64,000 bases of DNA from Candidatus Rifleibacteriota bacterium (GCA_024710355.1 JANJUX010000015.1:124001-188000), one strand, 5' to 3'. Positions 32,946 to 42,484 are shown, counted from the first letter of the stretch. Program-made: numbers and translations. The notes: a model not told the origin generated them from the sequence alone.

Positions 32946-34964
32946 ATGATACACAGTGCCCGGGGCGAACAAAACGGCCATGAAGACCGAACACCTTTTA
33001 TTGCCTTGTTTCTTATCGGCGCGGTTATTGGCGTTGTCCCTCTGATAGTGTATATGCAGCGAATTGTTTTTGATGGGCTCGCTGCCGAAATTTACGGCTA
33101 TCAGATTCAGGGCAATCTTTTTTCGTACTGCAAGTCTGTCTGGTTTCTGATTTTTACCGCATCGGAAATGCTTTGGGCAATTGTAAATCGTAGACTGTCT
33201 CCGAGCTGGTACTATAAACCTCTGGTTGTATACGGCTTTTTTATCGTTGTGTCCACGGTATTTGCTGAATATAAGCTGTTTGCCGTGTGGGGCGACCCTC
33301 TTCGGCATGAGGGCTTGTTTACTCACCTTGCATATATGGCAACAGTCTACCTGTTTATTAACATTGTGACAGGTGTAAGAGAACTTAAGACCATTCTGCT
33401 TTTTTTGTTTGCATCGGCGACCTTATTAGCTCTCATCGGACTTTTTCAATTTTTTGGCCACGACCTTTTTGCCGGTAAACTGGCCGAGTGGTTGCTGATT
33501 CCGGCAAGAATTCATGAACTTATGCCGGGAATCGATCTGAAATTTACGGGCCGCGATCCTTTTTCAATATCCATGGCCTTCGGGAACGGTAATTTTGTTG
33601 GAAGTTACCTTGCAATGTTGTTTCCCATGACCCTGGCATTTTTTCTTCTTGTAAAAAACAAAAGTAGATACTGTTTCGGCGGTTTGACCCTTCTGCTGTT
33701 CTTTAATTTGCTGGGAGCAAAGTCAAGGGCGGGCTTTTTAGGTGTTGCAGTCGCATTTTTTCCGCTGGCTTTTTTTCTCAGGTATCACATCAGGGCCAAT
33801 TTACGGTCGATGGCTGTTATGGGTTTTTGTGGCCTTTTAATGCCCTTTGTCATGGATGCCTGGACCCTTAAAATCCCCGATTCGCCGCGTTTTTTAGATT
33901 CCGTGTTTCGGCGTCCGGTAGTTTTGAGGGGTGAAACATCCGGTGACTTTGAAGACATAATACTGGCGACCGATTCGGCAACCATTGTGTTTGCCGGCAA
34001 AAAAAACCGCTTGAGCTTCAAAGACGATCAACTTGAGATTTGCGACAATGACGGTCAGAGGGTTTCGCATGCTCTGCTGCCGGTGACAAATGATATGCTT
34101 GGTGATCAGAAGCAGATGATCTCGTTAATTAACGCACTTTCTGCCGCTACGGCCCCGGGCAAGACTGCTGCGGAGGTGTCTACCGAGCTCCGGAATGTTT
34201 CTACCGCGTCGTCTTCGATCGAGCTTAGCCTGTCATCTTCTACGGTGCCGTTGGCAGATGTATATATGGTTGTTCCGCAGGAAGGGAAATCACCGGGTTT
34301 TCGAATTGCTTTGTGGCCGAAGCAGAAAATGGTCAAGATAGACCGTCTCGGCACTTTCTTTTTTATCGCTTTCGCAGAAGGTGGCTTCAAGTTTATAGAC
34401 CCTCAGGGAAGATACGTTGACCTGAGACCAGTTAAGGTCTGGGGTTTTGAAAATAGTCAGGGTTTCGCCAGTAATCGTGGTTATATATGGTCGAGAACTT
34501 TTCCGCTGTTGAGGGATGCAATTTTTATAGGTTATGGGCCGGATACGTTTGCGGCGCATTTTCCCAATCATGATTATTTTGGCAAACTTAAGGTCTGGCG
34601 CAATATTGGCACAGTGATAGAAAAGCCCCACAACCTTTATCTGCAAATCTTTTTCAATTCGGGCCTGATTTCTCTGCTGGCAATTCTGGCCCTTTTTGCA
34701 GCTTTTCTTCGTGAATCTGCCCGACTTTACTGGAGTTGCGGTTTTACAGAGCTTACGGAAATCGCCGGCGTTGCCATCTCTTTTGCTGTGGTCGGATATC
34801 TTGTGGCGGCCATTTTTAATGACAGCGTGGTGACAGTCGCTCCGGTGTTCTGGGGCTTTCTGGGGCTTGGAATTGCCGTGAACCGCATGGTGATTGCGGA
34901 GCGGCCGGCAAAAAAAGGGCAAAAAGAAGAAAATGAGCCTGTGTCTTTGTTGCAGGAAAGCTGA
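32946..34964 (+). CDS. Wzy_C/O-antigen ligase-family membrane protein with inserted domain, paralogue A
   Basis: The 672-aa protein has ~10-12 TM helices. The central region (~90-290) is of O-antigen ligase/polymerase type, with GNGNFVGSYLAMLFPMTLAF and SRAGFLGVAVAF. A soluble, strand-rich domain of ~190 residues (~310-500) is inserted, starting after MPFVMDAWTLKIPD. The Wzy_C signature then follows: SNRGYIWSRTFPLL, GYGPDTFAAHFPNHDY and EKPHNLYLQIFFNSG. Family members polymerise or ligate lipid-linked glycans, and a subset (PglL/PilO) transfers glycans to pilins. The location amid pilin genes makes the latter possible. The gene starts 64 bases after pilin copy 6; the ATG has GAGGAAA upstream. 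Confidence 0.85.
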   Translation: MIHSARGEQNGHEDRTPFIALFLIGAVIGVVPLIVYMQRIVFDGLAAEIYGYQIQGNLFSYCKSVWFLIFTASEMLWAIVNRRLSPSWYYKPLVVYGFFIVVSTVFAEYKLFAVWGDPLRHEGLFTHLAYMATVYLFINIVTGVRELKTILLFLFASATLLALIGLFQFFGHDLFAGKLAEWLLIPARIHELMPGIDLKFTGRDPFSISMAFGNGNFVGSYLAMLFPMTLAFFLLVKNKSRYCFGGLTLLLFFNLLGAKSRAGFLGVAVAFFPLAFFLRYHIRANLRSMAVMGFCGLLMPFVMDAWTLKIPDSPRFLDSVFRRPVVLRGETSGDFEDIILATDSATIVFAGKKNRLSFKDDQLEICDNDGQRVSHALLPVTNDMLGDQKQMISLINALSAATAPGKTAAEVSTELRNVSTASSSIELSLSSSTVPLADVYMVVPQEGKSPGFRIALWPKQKMVKIDRLGTFFFIAFAEGGFKFIDPQGRYVDLRPVKVWGFENSQGFASNRGYIWSRTFPLLRDAIFIGYGPDTFAAHFPNHDYFGKLKVWRNIGTVIEKPHNLYLQIFFNSGLISLLAILALFAAFLRESARLYWSCGFTELTEIAGVAISFAVVGYLVAAIFNDSVVTVAPVFWGFLGLGIAVNRMVIAERPAKKGQKEENEPVSLLQES

Positions 34965-35055
34965 TGGGTTAATTTTCAGCCGCAGATTGATTAGTGGCTT
35001 GCCTCGGGGTTGATTAAATGGTAAGCATTTGTCAACCAAATTTGCGAGGCGTTTT

Positions 35056-37038
35056 GTGAGCGAACCTTTACGAGAAAAACCGGTATTGCCAGGGCCGGTT
35101 TCAGCGCTGCCACTTCTGCTGCTTGGCGCGATCATCGGGTTGTTGCCAATGATCGTTTATATGCGGCTGGTGACCTTTGATGGTGTCGCCGGTGAGACTT
35201 ACGGGCCTTCGATTCAGGGCGACCTGTTTTCTTTTTACAAATCGGTCTGGACCTGTATCCTCGCCGCTACGGCTCTCGTATGGTATCGCTGTAACCGGGT
35301 AACAACCGCAAACTGGTATCACCGGCCTCTTGCCTTATACAGCTTTTTTGTGATCGTTTCGACGGTCTTTGCCGACCACTGGCAGATCGCGTTCTTTGGT
35401 GACCCGCACCGGCATGAGGGAATGCTCGTGCATCTCAGCTACATGAGCATCATTTTTCTCTTCATCAACCTGACCGAAACCCGGCGTGAGCTTGAAATTC
35501 TTCTCGGCATGCTGCTGGTGTCGGCCACAATTCTTGCGGTTGCCGGTATTGGCCAGTTTCTGGGTGCCAATTTTTTGTATTCTGAAATGGCTGACTGGCT
35601 TATTGTACCTGACAAGGTGCGACAGCTGCAGCCCGACATCAACCTCAGCCGGCTGAAAGGCAGCATGCATTCGATTTTTCTGACCTTTGGCAATGGCAAT
35701 TTCACCGGCAGCTACATGGCCATGCTTTTCGCGCTGACTTTCTCACTGGCTCTGCTCGTTCGCAGCCGCCTGAAATTTGCCCTGATCCCGATCAATCTGT
35801 TGATCTTCTGCAATCTACTCGGCTCAAAATCCAGAGCTGGTTTTCTTGGTGCTGTAATTGCAGGCCTGGTTCTGCTTGCATTTCTCTGGCGCGAAATCTG
35901 GCCGCGCAAGCGGCGCCTGGCATTGCTTCTTTGCTGCTTCTGTCTGATGCCGTTCGTCATGGACGCCTTCACCTGGCAAGAAAAAGAAGTGCCGAGATTC
36001 CTCGAAACTTCAATTGCCCGGCCCGTATCTTTTAAAAGCGGCCTTTTCGGCAATTTTCAGGATCTAAAACTCGCCACCGATTCGTTTACCTTCGTTTTTG
36101 ACGACCTGAAAACCGAAGTAAGGCTGAACGGCGAGAAGCTCGAATTCTATGACCATAAGGGCGAGCTCGTTCCTTACAGTCTCCTGCCGAACCCGAATCT
36201 GAGAACCGACAATAAATCACCGCTCGCTTCTTTTACCGCACTGGCAAGCGGCGTTTCGAGTATTTTTCAGCCCGTTTCTGGAAGCCAGGCCGCAACAGTC
36301 GCCGCCACAGGATTGGGCGAGGCCAGGCCAACCGGAGAGCAGACAGCCTCCGGAACCGGCAGCGGCTTTTTTGCTTCAAAAGAGTATCTGGTGCTGTTTC
36401 CTGAAAAAAAGATGCGCGGCTTTCTTATCTACGCCTGGCCGGAACACAATGTCCTCGAAATCGGGCGCGGCGGGGTGAGTTTTTATGTTGTGGCCACCGG
36501 CAGCGGTTTCAAGTTGATCAATCAGTTTGGCAAGGCAGTCGACATTCAGGAAGTCGAAACGCTCGGCTTCGCCGGCTGTCAGGGCCTGGGCAGCAATCGC
36601 GGCTATATCTGGTCGCGAACGTTGCCCATGCTTAAAAAGGCTCTGCTGATCGGCTATGGCCCTGATACTTTCGCTTTTCATTTTCCTAATCACGATTATC
36701 TCGGAAAGCTGCGGGTCTGGCCGGGCGGCATTTTTACCATGATCGAAAAGCCGCATAATCTCTATCTTCAGATCGCCATCAATTCAGGCGTAATTTCGCT
36801 GCTGGCGATTCTGGCATTGTTTGCCGTTTATCTGCACGCGTCGGCAAAAATATACTGGAAATGCCGGTTCGAAAACTTCTCTGAAATGTCGGGTCTCGGC
36901 ATCATGGCAGCGATTGTAGCTTATCTGGTCGCCGCTTTTTTCAACGACAGTATCGTCGGCATCGCGCCGGTTTTCTGGGGCCTGCTGGGCATGGGTATCG
37001 CCGCTAACCGCATCAATCTTAATCAGGCTGAGAAATGA
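35056..37038 (+). CDS. Wzy_C/O-antigen ligase-family membrane protein with inserted domain, paralogue B
   Basis: The 660-aa paralogue of the preceding gene has the same plan: GNGNFTGSYMAMLFALTFSL and SKSRAGFLGAVIAG, an inserted beta-rich domain (~300-490, with a Gly/Ser/Thr-rich low-complexity stretch near 400-435), then SNRGYIWSRTLPML, GYGPDTFAFHFPNHDY and EKPHNLYLQIAINSG. GTG 35056 is chosen because GAGG lies upstream and its N-terminus aligns in length with paralogue A; a TTG at 35029 is the alternative. The tandem paralogues have clearly diverged, so this is not a recent duplication. The next gene is another pilin. Confidence 0.85.
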   Translation: MSEPLREKPVLPGPVSALPLLLLGAIIGLLPMIVYMRLVTFDGVAGETYGPSIQGDLFSFYKSVWTCILAATALVWYRCNRVTTANWYHRPLALYSFFVIVSTVFADHWQIAFFGDPHRHEGMLVHLSYMSIIFLFINLTETRRELEILLGMLLVSATILAVAGIGQFLGANFLYSEMADWLIVPDKVRQLQPDINLSRLKGSMHSIFLTFGNGNFTGSYMAMLFALTFSLALLVRSRLKFALIPINLLIFCNLLGSKSRAGFLGAVIAGLVLLAFLWREIWPRKRRLALLLCCFCLMPFVMDAFTWQEKEVPRFLETSIARPVSFKSGLFGNFQDLKLATDSFTFVFDDLKTEVRLNGEKLEFYDHKGELVPYSLLPNPNLRTDNKSPLASFTALASGVSSIFQPVSGSQAATVAATGLGEARPTGEQTASGTGSGFFASKEYLVLFPEKKMRGFLIYAWPEHNVLEIGRGGVSFYVVATGSGFKLINQFGKAVDIQEVETLGFAGCQGLGSNRGYIWSRTLPMLKKALLIGYGPDTFAFHFPNHDYLGKLRVWPGGIFTMIEKPHNLYLQIAINSGVISLLAILALFAVYLHASAKIYWKCRFENFSEMSGLGIMAAIVAYLVAAFFNDSIVGIAPVFWGLLGMGIAANRINLNQAEK

Positions 37039-37096
37039 CAAGCCGGTAAGCTCTGCTGGTTTGTATTAAGCTTTTAGTTGTTGGGAGAAAAAGGGT

Positions 37097-37867
37097 ATGG
37101 TAGTATTTTCAACCATGAATAAACGAGCATTTTCTTTGATTGAACTGTTGATCGTCGTTACCATCATCGCCATACTGATTGGCGTTGCCCTGCCTTATTA
37201 TCAGGATTACGTAAGGCAGTCGCGTCTGACCAAGGCCAAGCACGAACTGGATATTATCAAAGAGGCCCTGATCAAGCATGATACCATGGCAGAACGGCCA
37301 TTCCAGGGAACCGATCTGCGCGTGCTGCTCGGCCACTACCTGCAGGACCTGCCGCGCGACCCGTGGGGTCGTGATTACTCGGTAGATTGGCTGAAAGGCC
37401 AGGTTAAGTCGAATGGCCCTGATAACAGCGTCGATCGCGACGATATTATCGTCGATTATAAACCGCCGTTGACGCTGCAGCGTGCTACCTGGGTCGATAT
37501 CGACAACAACCGCGCTATCAGCGGTAAAGACCTGCTCAGACTCGAATTTTCGCGCAATGTGATTGCCTCGAATACTACTCTGGTTTATACAAATTCCTCT
37601 CCACCTGCTGCGATCAGCGACCTGTGGTTTTCGCCGGATGTCGACTTGAGCCTTTTTCAGACGGTAGCCAGTTTCCCGGCTTCTTCGCCTGAAATTCTGC
37701 TGCTGTTCAACAACCCCGGGTTAGCAAGCGGTTCGCCCTTTTTCCCTGGTTCTTCTACAGTAAGAATTGCGCCCAAAAACCAGGCAATCATGGATTACTC
37801 GGCACGAAAGGCCAATGGTTCTGACGGCGAAGCACCGGCTGACCCGATTGTTATCAAGGCTAATTAA
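37097..37867 (+). CDS. Long GspG-like prepilin, copy 7 (Ala at -1)
   Basis: The 256-aa protein has leader MVVFSTMNKRA, cleavage after Ala, then FSLIELLIVVTIIAILIGVA (Glu+5). The core has LPRDPWGRDYSV, SNGPDNSVDRDDIIVDY and the extension RATWVDIDNNRAISGKDLLR followed by LEFSRNV. GGGAG lies nine bases before ATG 37097; ATG 37115 has no RBS but would give a shorter, more typical leader (MNKRA). It lies between two Wzy_C-type genes and ends two bases before the next ORF, which suggests coupled translation with it. Confidence 0.87.
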   Translation: MVVFSTMNKRAFSLIELLIVVTIIAILIGVALPYYQDYVRQSRLTKAKHELDIIKEALIKHDTMAERPFQGTDLRVLLGHYLQDLPRDPWGRDYSVDWLKGQVKSNGPDNSVDRDDIIVDYKPPLTLQRATWVDIDNNRAISGKDLLRLEFSRNVIASNTTLVYTNSSPPAAISDLWFSPDVDLSLFQTVASFPASSPEILLLFNNPGLASGSPFFPGSSTVRIAPKNQAIMDYSARKANGSDGEAPADPIVIKAN

Positions 37868-37869
37868 TC

Positions 37870-40674
37870 ATGGCAAAAAAACGGGTCAGAAGTGTGGCGG
37901 CCGGCGGTGATAAGCCAGACAGCGCGGCCAGATCTCAGTCTTCGGGTTTTCAGGCTGTTGAAGATTTTCTTTTCCGGCTGTTTCGCAAGAACACCAACGA
38001 GACCCGCGCCGAGCTCTCTGTTACCGACTGGGTAGTCTATATTGGTATCCTGCTGGTTATTCTGGTGATGCCGTTTCTCTACAGCCGCGCTACTACAGAA
38101 AACTTTCTGACGCCGAAAGAATTCTTCTCGAAAATAGCGATTGCGATTCTCGCCGGCATCTACTGTGCCCGCCTGTTTACCCGGAAGACCCCGGCTCTGG
38201 CACGCACCAGCATCGATTTTCCGCTGACACTGTTTTTTGGTCTGGCAGCCTTGTCAGTGATGTGGAATTACAACGTGCCGTCGGCCATCCGTGACCTGCG
38301 CGGCGTTTTCAGCATTATCCTGCTTTTCCCACTGGTCGTAAACGTCGTCCGCAGCCGCTGGCAGGTCGAACTGATACTCTGGGTGGTCATTTTCACCGGG
38401 ATCGCCACCTCGACGATCGGCATCATGGAAACCTACAATTTCTATTTCAAGTTTGATGCCCAGAATCTCATCAAATTCGTTAAAGAAGACGTTCTTAACG
38501 GCAAGGTTGACCCGAATGGCTATTACCTGCCGTTATTTCCGCAGTTGGCGAACCGTGATTATTCCATGGGCTCGGTCGTTTCAACCTTTGGTAATCGCAA
38601 CTATCTGGGCACCTTCGCCATGTTCACCGCCTTTCTGCCACTGGCCTTCTTCTTTTACTATCGCAGTATGGTAATGAAGATTGTGTCGCTTGGGCTGTAT
38701 GGCTGGCTACTCTTCGGGCTTTACATCACCCGTTGCCGCGCCGCGCTCATTGGCATTGCCTGCGGTATCGTCTATATGGCCATCATGCTTGTTATCAACG
38801 ACCGCAAACAGAAGCTGATGCGCAAAAACGCACTGTTCTTCATGGTCGCCGTGGCTCTTATCTTTGTTGGCCTTTTTACTCTGTCGGTCAAGACGATTCA
38901 GTCTGAGAGCATTCTCGACAAGATAAAATATACCTTCACCCTCGACCGCCTCGCCAGCAACACTTACGAACGCATGTGGGTCTGGTATGGCACCATCAAA
39001 GCCTTTGACGGCTCGGTTTTCGATACGCTTTTCGGGCGTGGTTTCGGTGCCTACAAGCACTTTTTCCCGCTGCAGGAAGGCAAAACCTTCTCTGAAGACA
39101 ACAAAGAAACCTTTACTGCCGTAACTTTTCGTCAGGCGCATAACGACTGGCTGCAGCTGATTTCTGAGGTTGGCGTCGTTGGCATGCTGCTGTTTCTGTT
39201 TGTCGTTTATCGCTTTTTTGTCAGTATTCAACTGGCTCTGCGCCGCGAAATCTTCAGCCGACCAGACGGGGAAATGCGTGGCGAGCATATTCTGCTGATC
39301 GGTCTCGGCGCCGCAATGGTGTCGCAGCTGCTCGCCGCAGTCCCGGATTTCCCGTTCCATCGCATCGAAACTGCGGTTTACGCCGTTCTCTTCCTTGCTC
39401 TGGTGCCGGTGCTTACTGAAACCGACTTTTTCAATTCGCCGCTGGTGCGCCGAAAAATTAACATCGATCAGACGGTTGCCCTTGCATTTGCCGGGGTTGC
39501 TCTGCTTGGCGGCATTACCAACGCCATGCATGAGATGCGCTGCTGGAAGGCCGACGAGATGGTGCGTGAAGCCGACATGTACATGAAGTATACCCAGGCC
39601 GAGGCAGTGAACCGGGCCAAGGCGCTTTTAACCGAAGCTGTCGTGCTCGATCCGCTGCCCGGTGACCCATACCTGAAACTTTCGGCCATCTACGCACAGG
39701 AACAGGACCCGCAGCGGGCGATGCTGTATGCCGAAAAATCGATGCAGAATATTAATTTCAACGCCAGATCGACCTATCATTCGGTAGTTTTTCGCAAGAT
39801 GCACATTTACTATCATCTGATGAACAAACTCGTCGAAGCCTACCAGGAAGCGACATACGGCCTTGAGCTCACCGCTGGTGAAGCACGCTCGATTTACTAC
39901 ATGTATGCCGGCAAGATCGCTCTTGATATCACCAGATACGCTATTCCTGAAGAAAGAAAGACTGAGCTGCTGGCGCAGGCTGACAAATACCTGACAAAAG
40001 CGCTTGCTTTCCCATCTTTCGAGCTGCAGGCGAAGGCCTCGCTTGCGGTCGCCAAAGCCGGCGCCCAGAAATGGGAAGAAGCCTACAACTATGCGGCCTC
40101 TGTTTCGGCGCTCGTGCAGGATCGCGACCCGACAATGCTGAACATCGTCGGCATTTCTGCTTCGAACATTGGTCTGCAGCAGCGCGCCGAAGAAGCCATG
40201 GTTAAGGCTCTTGACCTCAACCCGGATAACCCGGTATTTCACCGCGATCTGGGCGTGATTCTCGTGCGTTCACAGCAGCTGGGCCGCGCCCGCCAGCACC
40301 TCGAAACGGCCGCGGGTTCGCCTGCATCTCCCCCTGAAATCAGAAGTCACGCCATTTCTCTTGTGGCCTCGATTACCGAAGCTGAAGTGAATATGAGCAC
40401 TTCACTGCTTCAGGGCGGAAAAGCCGTGGAAGCCATTCCGGTGCTTGCGAGAATCGCGGGCTCGGCGCTTACCGCTACCGAAACCAGACAATGGGCAGAA
40501 GAGCTGATCAGAAAGTACAACCGCCAGCCGGCCGAAATGCCGACTCCGGCCCCCCAGATGCCTTTGCAACAGCCACTTGTGGTTCCGGGCGGCGAAACCG
40601 GTGCCGGCGCTGGTGAGCCTACGGCGGTTACCCCATCCGGCACCGTGATTTTCCAGGCCCCCCAGGGAAACTGA
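37870..40674 (+). CDS. Wzy_C/O-antigen ligase-family protein with C-terminal TPR domain
   Basis: The 934-aa protein has ~11 TMs over residues ~45-570. Typical elements are STFGNRNYLGTFAMFTAFLP, TRCRAALIGIACGIV, LFGRGFGAYKHFFPL and FRQAHNDWLQLISEVGVVGM (the His-containing periplasmic loop of Wzy_C). From ~590 to ~860 lies a TPR-like helical region (AEEAMVKALDLNPDNPVFHR). The C-terminus is Pro/Gly-rich. Ligase-TPR fusions are known among PglL-like and exopolysaccharide polymerases. The first ~40 residues are basic and cytoplasmic. It starts two bases after pilin copy 7. Whether the acceptor is pilin, lipid A or a growing glycan cannot be told from the sequence. Confidence 0.87.
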   Translation: MAKKRVRSVAAGGDKPDSAARSQSSGFQAVEDFLFRLFRKNTNETRAELSVTDWVVYIGILLVILVMPFLYSRATTENFLTPKEFFSKIAIAILAGIYCARLFTRKTPALARTSIDFPLTLFFGLAALSVMWNYNVPSAIRDLRGVFSIILLFPLVVNVVRSRWQVELILWVVIFTGIATSTIGIMETYNFYFKFDAQNLIKFVKEDVLNGKVDPNGYYLPLFPQLANRDYSMGSVVSTFGNRNYLGTFAMFTAFLPLAFFFYYRSMVMKIVSLGLYGWLLFGLYITRCRAALIGIACGIVYMAIMLVINDRKQKLMRKNALFFMVAVALIFVGLFTLSVKTIQSESILDKIKYTFTLDRLASNTYERMWVWYGTIKAFDGSVFDTLFGRGFGAYKHFFPLQEGKTFSEDNKETFTAVTFRQAHNDWLQLISEVGVVGMLLFLFVVYRFFVSIQLALRREIFSRPDGEMRGEHILLIGLGAAMVSQLLAAVPDFPFHRIETAVYAVLFLALVPVLTETDFFNSPLVRRKINIDQTVALAFAGVALLGGITNAMHEMRCWKADEMVREADMYMKYTQAEAVNRAKALLTEAVVLDPLPGDPYLKLSAIYAQEQDPQRAMLYAEKSMQNINFNARSTYHSVVFRKMHIYYHLMNKLVEAYQEATYGLELTAGEARSIYYMYAGKIALDITRYAIPEERKTELLAQADKYLTKALAFPSFELQAKASLAVAKAGAQKWEEAYNYAASVSALVQDRDPTMLNIVGISASNIGLQQRAEEAMVKALDLNPDNPVFHRDLGVILVRSQQLGRARQHLETAAGSPASPPEIRSHAISLVASITEAEVNMSTSLLQGGKAVEAIPVLARIAGSALTATETRQWAEELIRKYNRQPAEMPTPAPQMPLQQPLVVPGGETGAGAGEPTAVTPSGTVIFQAPQGN

Positions 40675-40715
40675 TACATTGGTAAAATTGAATGTACAAA
40701 ATATATGAAATTTTC

Positions 40716-40751
40716 TGCTGTAGGGTGCACTCGCGAGTGCACCCAACAGCA
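40716..40751. repeat. 36-base near-perfect palindrome
   Basis: Outer TGCTGT/ACAGCA and inner GGGTGCACTCG/CGAGTGCACCC arms pair with one A-A mismatch and no loop. There is no T-run, so it is not a standard terminator. It sits between the ligase-TPR gene and the ABC binding protein and may be a REP-type element or an operator. Confidence 0.7.
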
Positions 40752-40772
40752 TGTGAATAAGGAAACAGAATT

Positions 40773-42467
40773 ATGAAAAATTACCGTATTATATTGGTAT
40801 TCGCTTTGATCGCGGCATTGGTGAATTTTGCCGGGTGCCGTCGCAGCAAAGAACTTCCGGATGAGATCGCTGCCATGCTTAACGACAGCAGCGGCAAAAT
40901 TGTCAGGCTCGGCATTTACGGCGACCCTCTCGGTCTCAACCCGATCGAGCACCTTGAGTCTGAGCATGGGCAGATGGTCAGTAACTTCGTTCATGCCGCA
41001 CCTTTGCGCAAGCTTGCTGACGGAAGCTTTGTTCCGTATCTTTTCTCAGAATATTATTTAACTCCCGGAGATAACGGCACTGTGGTTCTCAACGCCGTAT
41101 GGCGCCGTGGACTGAAATGGCATGACGGCACCGAATTTGACCCGCGGTCTCTTGAATTAACCGTCAGAATGATGGCCGATCCCAAGAACAACAGCCCTTA
41201 TGTCGAGCTGGCAAAGGGGGTGCTCGCCGTTTCTTCGATCGGGCAGGGGCAGAGATGCCACATGATATTTGCCGGCGATTCGCGCCAGTATCTTGACCTG
41301 CTCTGCGTCGGGCTGTTACCGAAGCACATTCTCGAACCGGAAAAAACGACTGAGGCTGCAGCTGCTGCGGTTGCTTCGGCTGCTGGCGAAGCGAACAATG
41401 CCAGTGCTGCCTCTGTGCTTGAAATTTATGCCGACAAACCGGTCGGCCTCGGGCCTTATATGATCAAAGCCCGCGAAAAAGGCTCTTACCTTCTGCTCGA
41501 AGCCAACCCGAACTTCTTCGATGACCGGATAGCATCGAGGCCGGCTGTTCTGCTTCACTGCAGCTATGATTTTCAGCAGCTGGTTTCCAATTTCAGGCAG
41601 AAAAAATACGACTGGATCAACCTGCCCTCGATGATTTCTGAGCAGCTCGAAAATATGAAGCTCGACCAGGTAAAATTTGTAAAATACCCGAATCAGGCTG
41701 CCATGGTCTGGGTTTTCAACACCCGCGACACCTCTCTTGCCGATGCAAAAGTTCGTATCGCTCTCGACCTGTTGGTCGACCGGAATCGCATTTTAAACCA
41801 GTTCCCGGGTGATGCAGTTGCGCTTTATGCAAATATTCTGGCTTCGGGGCCTGCAGTTGCCGAAGAATACGCAAGCCGTTTCGCGAACGGTGAAAAGATG
41901 CTCGAAGCAGCCGGAGTCAAGGATTCAAATAACGACGGCTGGCGTGATATCAACGGAAACCCCTTTGAAATAAAGATTTTGATCAATGATGACAATCTTT
42001 CGCGCCGGGTGATCGCAGACCAGATAGTTGCAGATCTGGGGCGTGCCAGGGTTAAGGCCGTGGTTGAATCGGTTTCCTGGTCTGATTTTGTATCGAAGCG
42101 TCTGAAACAGGGTGAATTCAGCACAGCACTGCTGAGTTACCATTTTCCGATTGGTGGTAACTGGGTTTCGCTGCTGCATTCATCACCAAAAATTCTTGAT
42201 AACCTGAATTACGCTGGTGTCAAAGACGAGCAAATCGACAAAACTCTTGATGCGCTCGATTCAATGCTTGACGGAACGGACAGAAACCAGGCGGTTGCAA
42301 GCCTCTCGGCTCATCTCGAAGAGCAGCGCCCGATGGCGTTTCTGGTCAGGCCCATGGATGTCGGACTTTATCACGCCGAGGCCGGTTTGTCGACCGCAGC
42401 CAGTGCCATCTGGAACGACGTTTTGAACTGGAAACTTCTATTTGGTCCGGCTGAATCGCAGCTGTAG
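40773..42467 (+). CDS. Oligopeptide-type ABC transporter substrate-binding lipoprotein (SBP_bac_5)
   Basis: The 564-aa protein has a lipoprotein signal (LIAALVNFAGC, Cys at ~22). It then shows the cluster C/SBP_bac_5 pattern: LGIYGDPLGLNP at the start of the mature domain, a VWRRGLKWHDGTEFD segment (classic Dpp/Opp motif), ADKPVGLGPYMIKAREKGSY and VDRNRILNQFPGDAV. It should bind peptides or similar solutes outside the inner membrane and deliver them to a permease. An Ala-rich insertion (EAAAAAVASAAGEANNASAA) lies near residue 200. Two cognate ATPase genes follow, but no permease genes. Confidence 0.88.
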   Translation: MKNYRIILVFALIAALVNFAGCRRSKELPDEIAAMLNDSSGKIVRLGIYGDPLGLNPIEHLESEHGQMVSNFVHAAPLRKLADGSFVPYLFSEYYLTPGDNGTVVLNAVWRRGLKWHDGTEFDPRSLELTVRMMADPKNNSPYVELAKGVLAVSSIGQGQRCHMIFAGDSRQYLDLLCVGLLPKHILEPEKTTEAAAAAVASAAGEANNASAASVLEIYADKPVGLGPYMIKAREKGSYLLLEANPNFFDDRIASRPAVLLHCSYDFQQLVSNFRQKKYDWINLPSMISEQLENMKLDQVKFVKYPNQAAMVWVFNTRDTSLADAKVRIALDLLVDRNRILNQFPGDAVALYANILASGPAVAEEYASRFANGEKMLEAAGVKDSNNDGWRDINGNPFEIKILINDDNLSRRVIADQIVADLGRARVKAVVESVSWSDFVSKRLKQGEFSTALLSYHFPIGGNWVSLLHSSPKILDNLNYAGVKDEQIDKTLDALDSMLDGTDRNQAVASLSAHLEEQRPMAFLVRPMDVGLYHAEAGLSTAASAIWNDVLNWKLLFGPAESQL

Positions 42468-42484
42468 ACCCGGGGTGGTCCAAA

